The notes below the pieces were generated by a model. The model was not told the DNA's origin. It made no database searches and was given only the letters and a program-made list of their open reading frames with translations. Shown piece by piece: positions 55,183-63,808 of a stretch of 64,000 bases of DNA (position 1 is its first letter; each line of letters starts with the position of its first letter). Source of the DNA: Synechococcaceae cyanobacterium (lineage in GTDB: Bacteria; Cyanobacteriota; Cyanobacteriia; PCC-6307; Cyanobiaceae); contig CANCJV010000002.1 in assembly GCA_947378425.1 (NCBI GenBank), positions 90,926-154,925 on the forward strand. Direction: 5' to 3'. The position numbers and the translations under genes are program-made.

Positions 55183-55679
55183 CAATAGTCGGAATCGGCG
55201 ACGCAGCTGCCCTGGCAGCTGATGCCGTTGCTGGCCGTGCGGCCGCAATGGCCGCAGAGCACCGGATCGTCGCCGCTGCTGGCTGAGACGGGCGGCCCTG
55301 ACGGGGACGAGCTTGCCGGGGGGGACGTCGCCCGGGCTGATGGGGACGGCGGCGATGGCGATGGCGATCTCAGCGGCCATGACGGCGGCGTTGACGCTGA
55401 GGTTGAAGGGGACGGTGGCGTTGAAGACGTCAGTGGTGTTGAAGCAGACAGTGGTGTTGAAGCAGACAGTGGCGTTGAAGGGGACGGCGACATCGGCGGC
55501 GGCGAGATCACGGGTGGCGATGGTGGCGGGAGTGGCGTTGAGCTGGCGGCGCTGTGCCGATGGCTGCCGGGCTGCGGGCCAGGGGCGCTCGTCTCGCCCT
55601 GAGGGCCTGGACCGCCGGCTGCCCCGGTGATGCCTGGCGGTCGATCATGGTGACCACCCTCCCGCAGCGCGATCGCCAT
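55182..55679 (-). CDS. Pro/Ser/Thr-rich protein with conserved cysteine tail
   Basis: 165 residues if the ATG at 55679 is used; that ATG shares CATG with the opposite start of the aldo/keto reductase, so a later start is likely (for example the Met in PPPMSPSP). The middle is Ser/Pro/Thr repeats (STPLSASTPLSASTPLT). The end is CGHCGRTASNGISCQGSCVA DSDY, a compact Cys motif (CxxC, C-x3-C) that I recall as a conserved picocyanobacterial tail. It probably binds a metal. Coupled to the downstream secreted protein through TGATG. Confidence 0.6.
   Translation of the reverse strand: MAIALREGGHHDRPPGITGAAGGPGPQGETSAPGPQPGSHRHSAASSTPLPPPSPPVISPPPMSPSPSTPLSASTPLSASTPLTSSTPPSPSTSASTPPSWPLRSPSPSPPSPSARATSPPASSSPSGPPVSASSGDDPVLCGHCGRTASNGISCQGSCVADSDY
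55402..55491 (+). repeat. Five 18-base tandem units coding the Ser/Thr/Pro repeats
   Basis: Units of GTTGAAGxxGACxGTGGx repeat five times (55402, 55420, 55438, 55456, 55474), the third and fourth nearly identical. On the minus strand they code six-residue S-T-P-L-S-A repeats of the gene at 55182-55679. Confidence 0.8.
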
Positions 55680-56691
55680 GGAGCAGCAGCCTTCCGGTCC
55701 TGAGCTGGCTGGTGGAAGGGAGGAGGGGCCTGGCATCGGCGTCGGCACCTGGGCCTGGGGTAACCAGTTTCTCTGGGGCTATGACTCCCGACAGGACGCC
55801 ATTCTGGCGGCCACATTTCAGCGGGCGGTGCAGCTGGGGCTGTCGTTCTTCGATACGGCTGATTCCTACGGCACGGGTCGCCTGCAGGGGCGCAGCGAAC
55901 AGCTGCTGGGTGAATTCTGCGCCGGCCTCGATCCCGCCCAGCTCCGGCACCTCACCGTGGCCACGAAATTGGCGCCTTTCCCCTGGCGCCTGGGACGGGG
56001 CGGCTATCGCCGTGCCTTTGAAGCCTCGCGCCAGCGCCTGCGGGGCAAGCTCGATCTGGTGCAGCTGCACTGGAGCACCCGTCGCTATGCCCCCTGGCAG
56101 GAGGGTCCCCTGCTGGATGGCCTTGCCGATCTGGTGCAGCAGGGAGAGGTGGCGGCCCTGGGGGTTTCGAACATGGGGCCGCAGCGCCTGCGTCAGCTCC
56201 ATGCCCACCTGGCCCAGCGCGGGGTGCCGCTGCGCAGCCTCCAGGTTCAGCTCTCGCTGCTCTGTCCCACCGCTGTGGCCAGCAGCGGGGTGGCGGCGGT
56301 GTGTCGGGAGCTGGGCATCGAGCTGATCGCCTACAGCCCCCTGGCCCTGGGGCTGCTGGGCCGGCCCCCCGGGCCGTTGCCGCCGTTGTCCCCGGGGCCG
56401 CGCGGACTGCTCTGGCGCCGGCTGTGGCCGGGGGTGCAGCCACTGCTGGAAGCGATGGCTCGGATCGGTGCCGCCCATGCCGCCAGCGGTGACGCCGTGG
56501 CCCTCAACTGGTGTCGCGCCCATGGGGCGATGCCGATCGTCGGCCTGCGCACCCCGGAGCAGGCAGACAAGGCCGCCGGCGCCCTGGCCTGGCAGCTCAG
56601 TCCGGAGGAGCGGCAGCAGCTCGATCAACTGGCCTTTGCGGCGGCCGCGACGGGAACGCGGATGCCGGCCAATCCGTTCGAGAGTGCCTGA
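55678..56691 (+). CDS. Aldo/keto reductase
   Basis: 337 residues. AKR signatures: GVGTWAWGNQF, FFDTADSYGTG (Asp and Tyr), HLTVATKLAP (Lys), LVQLHWS (His), ALGVSNMGP, IAYSPLALGLL, and PIVGLRTPEQ. These give the Asp-Tyr-Lys-His tetrad and an NADPH-binding barrel. Substrate is not predictable. ATG 55678. Confidence 0.92.
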   Translation: MEQQPSGPELAGGREEGPGIGVGTWAWGNQFLWGYDSRQDAILAATFQRAVQLGLSFFDTADSYGTGRLQGRSEQLLGEFCAGLDPAQLRHLTVATKLAPFPWRLGRGGYRRAFEASRQRLRGKLDLVQLHWSTRRYAPWQEGPLLDGLADLVQQGEVAALGVSNMGPQRLRQLHAHLAQRGVPLRSLQVQLSLLCPTAVASSGVAAVCRELGIELIAYSPLALGLLGRPPGPLPPLSPGPRGLLWRRLWPGVQPLLEAMARIGAAHAASGDAVALNWCRAHGAMPIVGLRTPEQADKAAGALAWQLSPEERQQLDQLAFAAAATGTRMPANPFESA

Positions 56692-56713
56692 AGCTCGGCG
56701 GTGGATTGCGCCT

Positions 56714-57376
56714 TCAGCCGGCGTGGATGGCGGTGGCAGGGGCGGGGGTGAGCACCACCGGCAGGGCCGCAGGCCGGGGCTGGGGGGGCTCATTGCGTTG
56801 CAGCAGCCGCAGCATCTGGGGATCTTCGGGCGATGCTTCGCTGCTGCCCTGGCTGGGGGCGCAGGCGGCCAGGGCTTCCTGCAGCAGGGAATCAAAGGTG
56901 GAGCCGGGCAGGCGATGGCGAGCCAGTTCGAGAAAGGCCCGGGGCAGGGATTCGCCGGCGGCGGTGCGCAGGGCCGGGTTGCTGCGACGCAACTCCTGTT
57001 CCTGGGCGATGGCGCTCAGGAAGCGCTCGGTCACATCTCGTTTGGTGCCGGCGCGGATGCGGGTGTCCTGCTCGGCTTCGCTGAGCGTGGTCTGATGTTC
57101 CAGTTCTCCCAGGCGGCGTTGCAGGCTGTCCAGGACCTCCTGGGCTTCCTTGGCGATGTGGGTCAGCTGGCCGTCGGAGAGGCGGGGCAGATCGGCGACA
57201 TACACCTTGCCGTGGTCCCGCAGCGTCAGAAACGTGGGCCGCTGACCGCCGGAACCGAGCTCCCGGGGTCCGGAGGGGCCTTCCCGCAGTCGTGGCCTGG
57301 GCTGCTGGGGGCGCTGGGGGGGCACGGGACCGGCCGAGGAACGGCGACGGGTGATGCGGGAAGTGGTGTCAAACAT
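56714..57376 (-). CDS. Conserved hypothetical protein with helical core
   Basis: 220 residues. Pro/Arg-rich N-terminus (about 45 residues), a small domain with PTFLTLRDHGKVYVADLPRL, then a long helix (SDGQLTHIAKEAQEVLDSLQ RRLGELEHQTT) and an acidic/Leu-rich C-terminus ending Pro/Ala-rich. No family is recognised. Start ATG 57376 gives the common MFDTTSRITRRR basic leader. It is convergent with the reductase gene. Confidence 0.6.
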   Translation of the reverse strand: MFDTTSRITRRRSSAGPVPPQRPQQPRPRLREGPSGPRELGSGGQRPTFLTLRDHGKVYVADLPRLSDGQLTHIAKEAQEVLDSLQRRLGELEHQTTLSEAEQDTRIRAGTKRDVTERFLSAIAQEQELRRSNPALRTAAGESLPRAFLELARHRLPGSTFDSLLQEALAACAPSQGSSEASPEDPQMLRLLQRNEPPQPRPAALPVVLTPAPATAIHAG

Positions 57377-57606
57377 CAGAAATGGGGGGGAGTGGAGGCC
57401 CTCCCGACGGCCGCTGGTATCTGGAGGCGAAACCTGGAAGGTCCAGGCAAGCCATGACAACGATTCTATGTAGCGAAGAACACCGCCAGGCCATTGGCCC
57501 GCCTGGCCAGCTGCCGAAAGGGGTGGGGTGGGCCGCATCCTCTCAATTCCGGCAGGTTCCCCCCCCAGGGCAGGGCAGGAACAATCCCGTGGATGGCGCT
57601 GCCGGA

Positions 57607-58644
57607 TCAGTACGGCAACCCCTTGAGCGGCTGCTCGCCGGAGGCACCGCTTTCGATCCGGCCCAGCTCCCAGGCGGGGTGGCCCTGCTCGCGACAGATC
57701 GTCAGGGCGGTGGCCACGGCCTCCTGGGGCAGCACGAGGCAATAGCCAACCCCCAGGTTGAAGGTGTTCCACAGATCCGATTCGGGCACCTCGCCGTTCT
57801 GCTGCAGCCAGCGGAACAGGGCAGGACGCTCCCAGCTCTGGGGATCGATCACGGCGTGCAGCTGGGCCGGGAAGCAGCGGGGCAGGTTTTCCGGCAGGCC
57901 ACCGCCGGTGATGTGGGCCATGCCGTGCAGAGGTATCCGGGCTCGCCGCAGGGCCTGCACCAGGGAGCCGTAGAGCCTGGTGGGGGTCAGCAGGGCTTCG
58001 ATCAGCCCGCGGCCGTCAGCCTCATCCAGCGGCGTCGTGGCGTCGACGCCGCTGGCTTCCAGGATCGGGCGCACCAGGCTGAAGCCATTGCTGTGCACCC
58101 CGCTGCTGGCCACGGCCAGGATCCGGTCTCCGGCGCTCACCAGAGAACCGTCGATGCGTTCGTCCTCCTCGACCACCGCCACGCAGAAGCCGGCCAGGTC
58201 GTAGCGGCCCGGCCCGTAGAAGCCGGGCATCTCGGCGGTTTCGCCGCCCAACAGGGCGCAGCCGCTCTGGCGGCAGCCGTCGGCGATGCCCTCCACGACT
58301 TCGGCCATGGCCTCGGGGCTGAGCTTGCCGGTGGCGATGTAGTCGAGAAAGAACAGGGGCTCGGCGCCACAGGTGATCACGTCGTTGACGCACATCGCCA
58401 CCAGGTCAATGCCGACGTCGTGGTGGCGTCCGTAGGCCTGGGCCAGCTCCAGCTTGGTTCCCACCCCGTCGGTTCCGGCCACCAGCAGGGGGTTGCGCAG
58501 CCCCTGGGGCAGTCGGCAGAGGCCGCCGAAGCCGCCGAGGCCCCCGAGCACCTCGGGGCGCCGTGTGCTTTCGACGCTGCTGCGGATCCTCTCCACGAAG
58601 GCCCGCCCGGCGACCACATCGACGCCTGCTGTGCGGTAGTCCAT
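57607..58644 (-). CDS. purM: Phosphoribosylformylglycinamidine cyclo-ligase
   Basis: 345 residues: [74 protein letters not shown] and [13 protein letters not shown] are the PurM motifs. It makes aminoimidazole ribotide in purine synthesis. ATG 58644. A 447-base gap separates it from rlpA. Confidence 0.96.
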   Translation of the reverse strand: MDYRTAGVDVVAGRAFVERIRSSVESTRRPEVLGGLGGFGGLCRLPQGLRNPLLVAGTDGVGTKLELAQAYGRHHDVGIDLVAMCVNDVITCGAEPLFFLDYIATGKLSPEAMAEVVEGIADGCRQSGCALLGGETAEMPGFYGPGRYDLAGFCVAVVEEDERIDGSLVSAGDRILAVASSGVHSNGFSLVRPILEASGVDATTPLDEADGRGLIEALLTPTRLYGSLVQALRRARIPLHGMAHITGGGLPENLPRCFPAQLHAVIDPQSWERPALFRWLQQNGEVPESDLWNTFNLGVGYCLVLPQEAVATALTICREQGHPAWELGRIESGASGEQPLKGLPY

Positions 58645-59091
58645 GGATCGGATCGGGGAGGGCTTTGATCTTGATCCTGCGATGGCGGCGGCCTCGCCGG
58701 TGCGGTTCGGGCCTTGATCGCGATCTCTTGGAGTGGACGGTTGCTTGGTCGGCACAAGCTAGGATCAGCTGGCCTTATCTCTCGCATTGGATTTTCTGAT
58801 CATCGCGGCGGCGGCTGGCCTGGAGTAACCCTTGCAGGGCAGGGGGATGCGGTTAACGATGATGAAAGCTGATCATTCATGGGCCGGGTTTGTTGGCCGT
58901 TTTGGTCGGCGAAATGCGGTTACGTTTGCCTCGTTGTTATTTCCTGATAGGAACTCGTACGGCGAATTCGCATTGCTGAGACCGGATTCAGTCCTGTCTC
59001 GGATGATGCAAATCCCAGTCTCTGTCCAAGCCGAAGTCGTTCTGCGACTGGCCTGGACCAAGGCTTTGACCGCTGGCTTGTTCCGCCTGTT
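58645..59091. other. Gap between divergent purM and rlpA
   Basis: 447 bases with AT-richer sequence near the rlpA side (58900-59050). No protein-coding frame is convincing. It must hold the promoters of both genes; a long leader for rlpA is possible. I could not place a specific promoter or riboswitch. Confidence 0.4.
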
Positions 59092-59583
59092 ATGCGTGCA
59101 CCTCAGCTCCTGGGCGCCGCCGCGCTCCTGATTGCCAGCAGCAGCTCCTTCGCTCCTGCCATGGCTGAAACCTTCTCCTCCACGGCCCCTTCCGTGGCCT
59201 TTCGTGAGCTCAACACGGCTCCGACCTGGGACGAGAAGTTCATCAGGCAGATGCATCCGGCTCCCGCTGCCAACGGTCTTCTCGCTTCCGCATCCGTCAC
59301 CGTGGGCCAGGCCAGCTGGTACGGTCCAGGCTTCTACGGCGGTCGCACCGCCAGTGGTGAAGTCCTCAGGCGCGGCACCCTCACCGCCGCCCACCGCTAC
59401 CTGGCCTTCGGTACCAAGGTTCGCGTCACCAACCTCAACAACGGCCGTTCCGCCGTTGTCCGCATCAACGATCGCGGTCCCTTCCATGGCGGTCGCATCA
59501 TTGATCTGGCCCACGGAGCCGCCCAGGAATTGGGTGTCACCTCCAGCGGCACCGCCCAGGTGAAGCTTGAAGTTCTGAACTGA
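59092..59583 (+). CDS. rlpA: RlpA-like protein with double-psi beta-barrel
   Basis: 163 residues. A signal peptide (LLGAAALLIASSSSFAPAMA) precedes an RlpA domain: GQASWYGPGFYGGRTASGE, LTAAHRYLAFGTKVRVTN, AVVRINDRGPFHGGRIIDL. Catalytic-type Asp is in INDRGP. RlpA proteins cut naked glycan strands at division sites; many cyanobacteria have short versions without a SPOR domain, as here. A terminator follows. Confidence 0.9.
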   Translation: MRAPQLLGAAALLIASSSSFAPAMAETFSSTAPSVAFRELNTAPTWDEKFIRQMHPAPAANGLLASASVTVGQASWYGPGFYGGRTASGEVLRRGTLTAAHRYLAFGTKVRVTNLNNGRSAVVRINDRGPFHGGRIIDLAHGAAQELGVTSSGTAQVKLEVLN

Positions 59584-59632
59584 TCCGACTGGATCGGATC
59601 CATTCCAGAATTCCACCTTGTCCAAGGCTTTC

Positions 59633-59665
59633 GGCCCATCCGCCAATCTGGCGGGTGGGCCTTTT
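59633..59665 (+). terminator. Rho-independent terminator after rlpA
   Basis: GGCCCATCCGCCA / TGGCGGGTGGGCC (one T-G pair) with an ATC loop, then TTTT. It lies 50 bases after the rlpA stop and ends 13 bases before the panC-cmk start. Confidence 0.85.
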
Positions 59666-59677
59666 GCTTTCGAGACG

Positions 59678-61237
59678 ATGCAGATGCTGCGCAATGTCCG
59701 GGAGCTGGATCGCTGGCGCCGCCAGGCCTGCGGCCGGCCCCTGCATTTCGTGCCGACGATGGGGGGCCTGCATCAGGGCCATCAGCAGCTGCTGCGTCGG
59801 GCCGCCCAGCCCCGGGCCGGGGTGCGCCCCAGGGTGCTGCTGAGTGTGTTCGTCAACCCGCTGCAGTTCGGAGCCGGCGAGGATTTCGAGCGCTATCCCC
59901 GCGATCTGCAGCGCGACGGGGAGCTGGCAGCCGCCGCCGGAGCCGATGCCCTCTTCGCCCCGGAGCTGGCGGCGATCTATCCGTACGGGCAACGGGAGAC
60001 CACCCGGATCCAGGTGCCGGCCTCGCTGCAACAGGAGCTCTGCGGCCGCTCCCGGCCCGGTCACTTCGACGGGGTGGCCACCGTGGTCTGCCGGCTGCTG
60101 GCCCTGGTGCGGCCCGATCGGCTGCTGCTCGGCGAGAAGGACTGGCAGCAGCTGGTGATCCTGCGTCGGGTGATCGACGATCTGGGGCTGCCGTTGCAGC
60201 TGCAGGGCTGTGCCACGGTGCGCGATGCCGACGGGCTGCCCTGCAGTTCCCGCAATCGTTACCTCAGCGCCGCCGAACGGCTCCGGGCCGCGGTCCTGCC
60301 TGCAGCCCTGGCTGCGGCCCGTCTCGAGGCCCTGGCGCAGCCCGGGGGGGGCGAGGCGCCGGCGCTGATCGCTGGGCTGCGCAGCCGCCTGGAGGCCGCC
60401 GATCTGCGGGTGGATTACGTGCAGCTCGTGCGGGCGCATAGCCTGGACCCCCTGCCGCGCGCCCGGGGGCTCAGCCTGTTGGCTGCCGCTGTTCACTGCG
60501 GCTCAAGTCGTCTGATCGATCACGTTCTTCTGATGTCCCGCCCCCCGATCGTTGCCATCGATGGTCCGGCCGGAGCCGGCAAGAGCACGGTCACCCGGGC
60601 CTTCGCCAGCCGGCTCGGCCTGGTCTATCTCGACACCGGTGCCATGTACCGGGCCCTGACCTGGTGGGTGCAGCTCCAGGGGGTGGATCCCGCCGAGGCC
60701 AGCGCCGTGGCGCCGCTGCTGCAGGATCTCGATCTGCGCCTCTCCAGTGGCGACGGCCAGAGGCAGCGGGTGGAGATCAATGGCCATGACGTCACCGAGG
60801 CGATCCGCAGCCCGGAGGTCACGGCGCTGGTGAGTGTGGTGGCCGCCCACGGCTGTGTGCGCGAGGCCCTCACCCGCCAGCAGCAGGCCATGGGTGCCCG
60901 GGGCGGCTTGGTGGCCGAGGGCCGCGACATCGGTACCGCCGTGTTTCCCGATGCCGACTGCAAGGTGTTCCTCACCGCCACCGTGGCCGAGCGGGCCCGG
61001 CGCCGGGCTGAGGATCTGCGCGAGCGCGGTTTCGCGGTGCCACCGCTGCCGGAGCTGGAGGCCAGCATCGCCGAGCGGGACCATCTCGACTCCACCAGGG
61101 CAGTGGCACCGCTGCTGCAGGCTGACGATGCCGTCGAGCTGGTCACCGATGGCCTGGCCATTGAGGCGGTGATCGAGGCTCTGGTGGATCTGTTCCGCCA
61201 GCGGGTTCCCGAGGAGGCCTGGCCCGACCCCAGCTGA
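59678..61237 (+). CDS. panC/cmk: Bifunctional pantoate ligase / cytidylate kinase
   Basis: 519 residues. The first 285 are pantothenate synthetase: FVPTMGGLHQGHQQLL (HxGH), SVFVNPLQFGAGEDFERYPR, GHFDGVATVVCRLLALVRPD, LLGEKDWQQLVILRRVI, CSSRNRYLSAAER. The rest is CMP kinase: IVAIDGPAGAGKSTVTRAFA, YLDTGAMYRALTWWV, GRDIGTAVFPDAD. This fusion is a known cyanobacterial arrangement. It covers pantothenate and pyrimidine metabolism. ATG 59678 gives the normal PanC N-terminus. Confidence 0.96.
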   Translation: MQMLRNVRELDRWRRQACGRPLHFVPTMGGLHQGHQQLLRRAAQPRAGVRPRVLLSVFVNPLQFGAGEDFERYPRDLQRDGELAAAAGADALFAPELAAIYPYGQRETTRIQVPASLQQELCGRSRPGHFDGVATVVCRLLALVRPDRLLLGEKDWQQLVILRRVIDDLGLPLQLQGCATVRDADGLPCSSRNRYLSAAERLRAAVLPAALAAARLEALAQPGGGEAPALIAGLRSRLEAADLRVDYVQLVRAHSLDPLPRARGLSLLAAAVHCGSSRLIDHVLLMSRPPIVAIDGPAGAGKSTVTRAFASRLGLVYLDTGAMYRALTWWVQLQGVDPAEASAVAPLLQDLDLRLSSGDGQRQRVEINGHDVTEAIRSPEVTALVSVVAAHGCVREALTRQQQAMGARGGLVAEGRDIGTAVFPDADCKVFLTATVAERARRRAEDLRERGFAVPPLPELEASIAERDHLDSTRAVAPLLQADDAVELVTDGLAIEAVIEALVDLFRQRVPEEAWPDPS

Positions 61238-61335
61238 ACAGGGGGCTGCGGCGAGGGTTGCACCGTCCTCTCCTGCGTTCGGTCCGGTCCGGGGCAGCTT
61301 GCGGTGTGGGCCGTCGCCTGGATGCCGATCCGGTG

Positions 61336-61385
61336 CTGAGTTGGCGTGCCTGCCGCTGGCCTGGCGGCGAGGCACGCCAACTCAG
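61336..61385. terminator. Hairpin between convergent panC-cmk and ptp
   Basis: CTGAGTTGGCGTGCCT and AGGCACGCCAACTCAG pair perfectly over 16 bases (61336-61351 with 61370-61385) with an 18-base GC-rich loop. It reaches the ptp stop (61382-61384). No T-run is present, so termination by this hairpin is likely but not proven. Confidence 0.6.
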
Positions 61386-61903
61386 GATTCTGGGGCGGGC
61401 GGGTCAACCGGCTTGCCCTGCCGGCGCTCCGCCATCAGCTGCGCCAGCAGCCCCTCGCAGGCATCCTCCAGCAGATCGAGCACGTGGTCGAAGCCGGCCT
61501 CGCCGCCGTAGTAGGGGTCTGGCACCTCGTCGTGGGGGAAGCGACGGCAGTACTGCAGCAGGGGTGTGATCGCCGCTCGGGGACGGGTGCGGCGGGCCAG
61601 GGCGCGCACGGCCGCCAGGTTCTCGGCATCCATCGTCAGGATGTGGTCGAACGCCTTCAGATCCGCCACCGCGAGCTGGCGGGCCCGGCTGGGCAGGTGA
61701 AGACCCCGGCGCTTTGCCGCGTCCCGCATGCGTGGATCGGCTGCCTGGCCCACATGCCAGCTGCCGGTCCCGGCGGAGTCGACCTCGAAGCAGGCCTCCA
61801 GGCCCGCCAGGGCCAGCTGGTGCAGGAACACCCCTTCCGCCGCCGGCGATCGGCAGATGTTGCCAAGGCAGACGAACAGCACCCGGGTCGGCTCTTGGTT
61901 CAT
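61382..61903 (-). CDS. Low-molecular-weight protein tyrosine phosphatase
   Basis: 173 residues from ATG 61903 (a GTG at 61906 would add one). The P-loop VLFVCLGNICRSPAAEG (Cys and Arg) and the general-acid block VPDPYYGGEAGFDHVLD are typical. It may act on tyrosine-phosphorylated proteins or arginine phosphate. Its start overlaps the cpcF stop in TGATG, so it is in an operon with cpcE-cpcF, an unusual partnership. Confidence 0.93.
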   Translation of the reverse strand: MNQEPTRVLFVCLGNICRSPAAEGVFLHQLALAGLEACFEVDSAGTGSWHVGQAADPRMRDAAKRRGLHLPSRARQLAVADLKAFDHILTMDAENLAAVRALARRTRPRAAITPLLQYCRRFPHDEVPDPYYGGEAGFDHVLDLLEDACEGLLAQLMAERRQGKPVDPPAPES

Positions 61904-62628
61904 CACTCGCCCGCCGCCGGGGCCTCACCCTGGGCTTGCGCATCGGTTGCTTCAACCGGTGCCATCGCCAGGAGCCGCTGCTGAGCCAGCACGGCGCGCA
62001 ACCGCACGACCACCGTGTCCTCCAGTTCCGGCTGGCCCAGGGCCGCCAGGGCTTCCAGGAGCTGGAGGCGTTCGCGGGGCTGGGGTTCCAGTCTGAGTCC
62101 GAGGCTTTCCAGTCCCACGCTGACGGCGTAGCGCACGACCCATTCGCCGTCGCGGCAGCCCCCCAGCAGGGCCGCCAGGATCCGCTGGCGCACCGAGGCC
62201 CGCGGCGGTGGGGCCAGCGCCTCCAGTCGCAGACTGCCCAGTCCGCAGGCGGCGGCGCGCCGCACACTGGGGCCCACATCGCTGGCGAGGGCCTCCTCCA
62301 GCAGCTCCAGGCCCCGCACGTCGCCGATGCCGGCCAGGGCCCTGACCGCCCAGGCCCGGGCGCCGTAGTTGCGGGGATCGAGGCTGTCCAGGATCGGCTC
62401 CACTGCCAGAGGACCCAGCCGGATCAGACCATCGACGGCGGCCACCGCAGCGCCGGGATTGTTGAAGCCCAGCACCTCCACCAGGCAGGTGATCGCGTCC
62501 CGGTTGACGCTGTCCCCGTGGTCGCTCGTCGCCAGGGCCGCTGTGGCGGCCAGTAGGGTCTGGGCGCTGTCCGCCTGGCGCACCGCCCGGATGCATTCGC
62601 CGATCGAGTCCATCTCAATGCCCCTCAC
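61903..62628 (-). CDS. cpcF: Phycocyanobilin lyase subunit, CpcF-type HEAT protein
   Basis: 241 residues (GTG start; internal ATG at 62613) of HEAT/PBS-lyase repeats: VDGLIRLGPLAVEPILDSLD, NYGARAWAVRALAGIGDVRG, VRRAAACGLGSLRLEALA, EWVVRYAVSVGLESLGLRL. CpcE/CpcF attach phycocyanobilin to Cys84 of phycocyanin alpha. The GTG overlaps the cpcE stop in GTGA, so the two are coupled. Confidence 0.88.
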   Translation of the reverse strand: MRGIEMDSIGECIRAVRQADSAQTLLAATAALATSDHGDSVNRDAITCLVEVLGFNNPGAAVAAVDGLIRLGPLAVEPILDSLDPRNYGARAWAVRALAGIGDVRGLELLEEALASDVGPSVRRAAACGLGSLRLEALAPPPRASVRQRILAALLGGCRDGEWVVRYAVSVGLESLGLRLEPQPRERLQLLEALAALGQPELEDTVVVRLRAVLAQQRLLAMAPVEATDAQAQGEAPAAGE

Positions 62629-63482
62629 AACAGGGAGTCCATGGCGTTCAGCACCGCCTCGATCGGGATTGTGGCGCCGTGATGCTCTCCCTGTTCCACC
62701 AGGCCCCGCAGGGCGATCAGCTTGAGGCTGTTCTCGGCCAGAGTGCGACAGATCGGCTCAAGCGCCGGCCGCCAGCCGACAGCCCCCAGATCCATCAGGG
62801 CGGCACGCCGCACCTGCAGCTGGGGATGGTCCAGCAACTGCACCAGGGGGGCGGCCCAGCGGACCTCCCCCGAGAGCTGCAGCAAGGCCCGACAGGCGGC
62901 GCTGCAGATGAGGGGACGCTCGTGGCTGGTGAAGGGTTCGATCACCGCGAGCACGTCGGACCCGGCCACGCCGATGGCCCCCAGGGCTTCCAGCATCGCC
63001 TCACACGGTTCCTGCAGGCGCGGGCTGTCAGACCGGGTGGCTCCGGCCCCTCTTGGGCCGCTGGCCAGGCGCCGTTGCAGCACCGCCACCGCTTCTCGTG
63101 CCCCCAGCTCTCCGAGGGAGCGGGCGGCTGCCTCCCGCAAGCCGTCATCCTCGTCGTCGAGGGCGGCCAGCAGTTCGGCGATGGCCCGGGGATCGCCCAG
63201 CTTGCCGAGGGCCCGGGCGGCATTGCGGGCCACGGCGTTTTCCTCCACCCCCGCCAGAGGATCCCGCGGCCGCCGTTGCCGCAGGGCAGCGAGCAACAGG
63301 GGCACCGCCTCGGGATGGCGGCTGCGATGGCGGCCCAGCCACCAGGCTGCGTAGTACTGATGGGATTGGTCTGCGCTCTGGCGCAGGCGAGCCAGGGCTT
63401 CGCTTTCGCTGATCGGATCACCGCTGCCATCGCCATGCCCGGGCAAGGGCTGGGCCGGGGGGATGGAGGGGGCCGGAGGCAT
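62625..63482 (-). CDS. cpcE: Phycocyanobilin lyase subunit, CpcE-type HEAT protein
   Basis: 285 residues: a Pro-rich leader, then the CpcE-like DQSHQYYAAWWLGRHRSRHP, VARNAARALGKLGDPRAIAE, DDGLREAAARSLGELGARE and later HEAT repeats. With CpcF it forms the heterodimeric phycocyanin-alpha bilin lyase. ATG 63482. It sits about 330 bases after cpcA with a strong terminator between, as expected when lyases are expressed at a small fraction of the phycocyanin level. Confidence 0.9.
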   Translation of the reverse strand: MPPAPSIPPAQPLPGHGDGSGDPISESEALARLRQSADQSHQYYAAWWLGRHRSRHPEAVPLLLAALRQRRPRDPLAGVEENAVARNAARALGKLGDPRAIAELLAALDDEDDGLREAAARSLGELGAREAVAVLQRRLASGPRGAGATRSDSPRLQEPCEAMLEALGAIGVAGSDVLAVIEPFTSHERPLICSAACRALLQLSGEVRWAAPLVQLLDHPQLQVRRAALMDLGAVGWRPALEPICRTLAENSLKLIALRGLVEQGEHHGATIPIEAVLNAMDSLL

Positions 63483-63756
63483 GGGCTGGGAGCCGCAGAC
63501 GGACTGGAGTTGATGCTGCCATTCCCCTGCCCTTGTCGCTACACCACCGCGGCACGATGCAATGGGATGCAAGGAGCGGTGACCGCTGGAACAGTGGTGG
63601 GGATGATGGACACCCTGGCAAGAGCAAGCGGCGCTGGAAGACGGCCTGGACTCCGCACCAAGCTGGCCTGCATCCTCGCTCTGAACCATCCTGCTGTGCG
63701 CCTTCGCTGCGGGGCATGGCGAGCTTGGGGCGCGGGATTGCGGCCTCATCGGCATC

Positions 63757-63783
63757 AAAAAAGGGCCCCGTTGCGGGGCCCTT
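63757..63783 (-). terminator. Rho-independent terminator after cpcA
   Basis: AAGGGCCCCG / CGGGGCCCTT with a TTG loop, followed on the minus strand by six Ts (63757-63762). It is 26 bases past the cpcA stop, so it would limit read-through into cpcE and cpcF. The gap 63483-63756 holds no other recognisable element. Confidence 0.9.
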
Positions 63784-63808
63784 GGAGGGATCGAAAAGCG
63801 ATCAAGGC

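Noticed and set aside
58832..59131. Plus-strand frame of 99 codons ahead of rlpA
   Set aside because: It overlaps the rlpA start in another frame and lacks protein-like features; likely the leader region.
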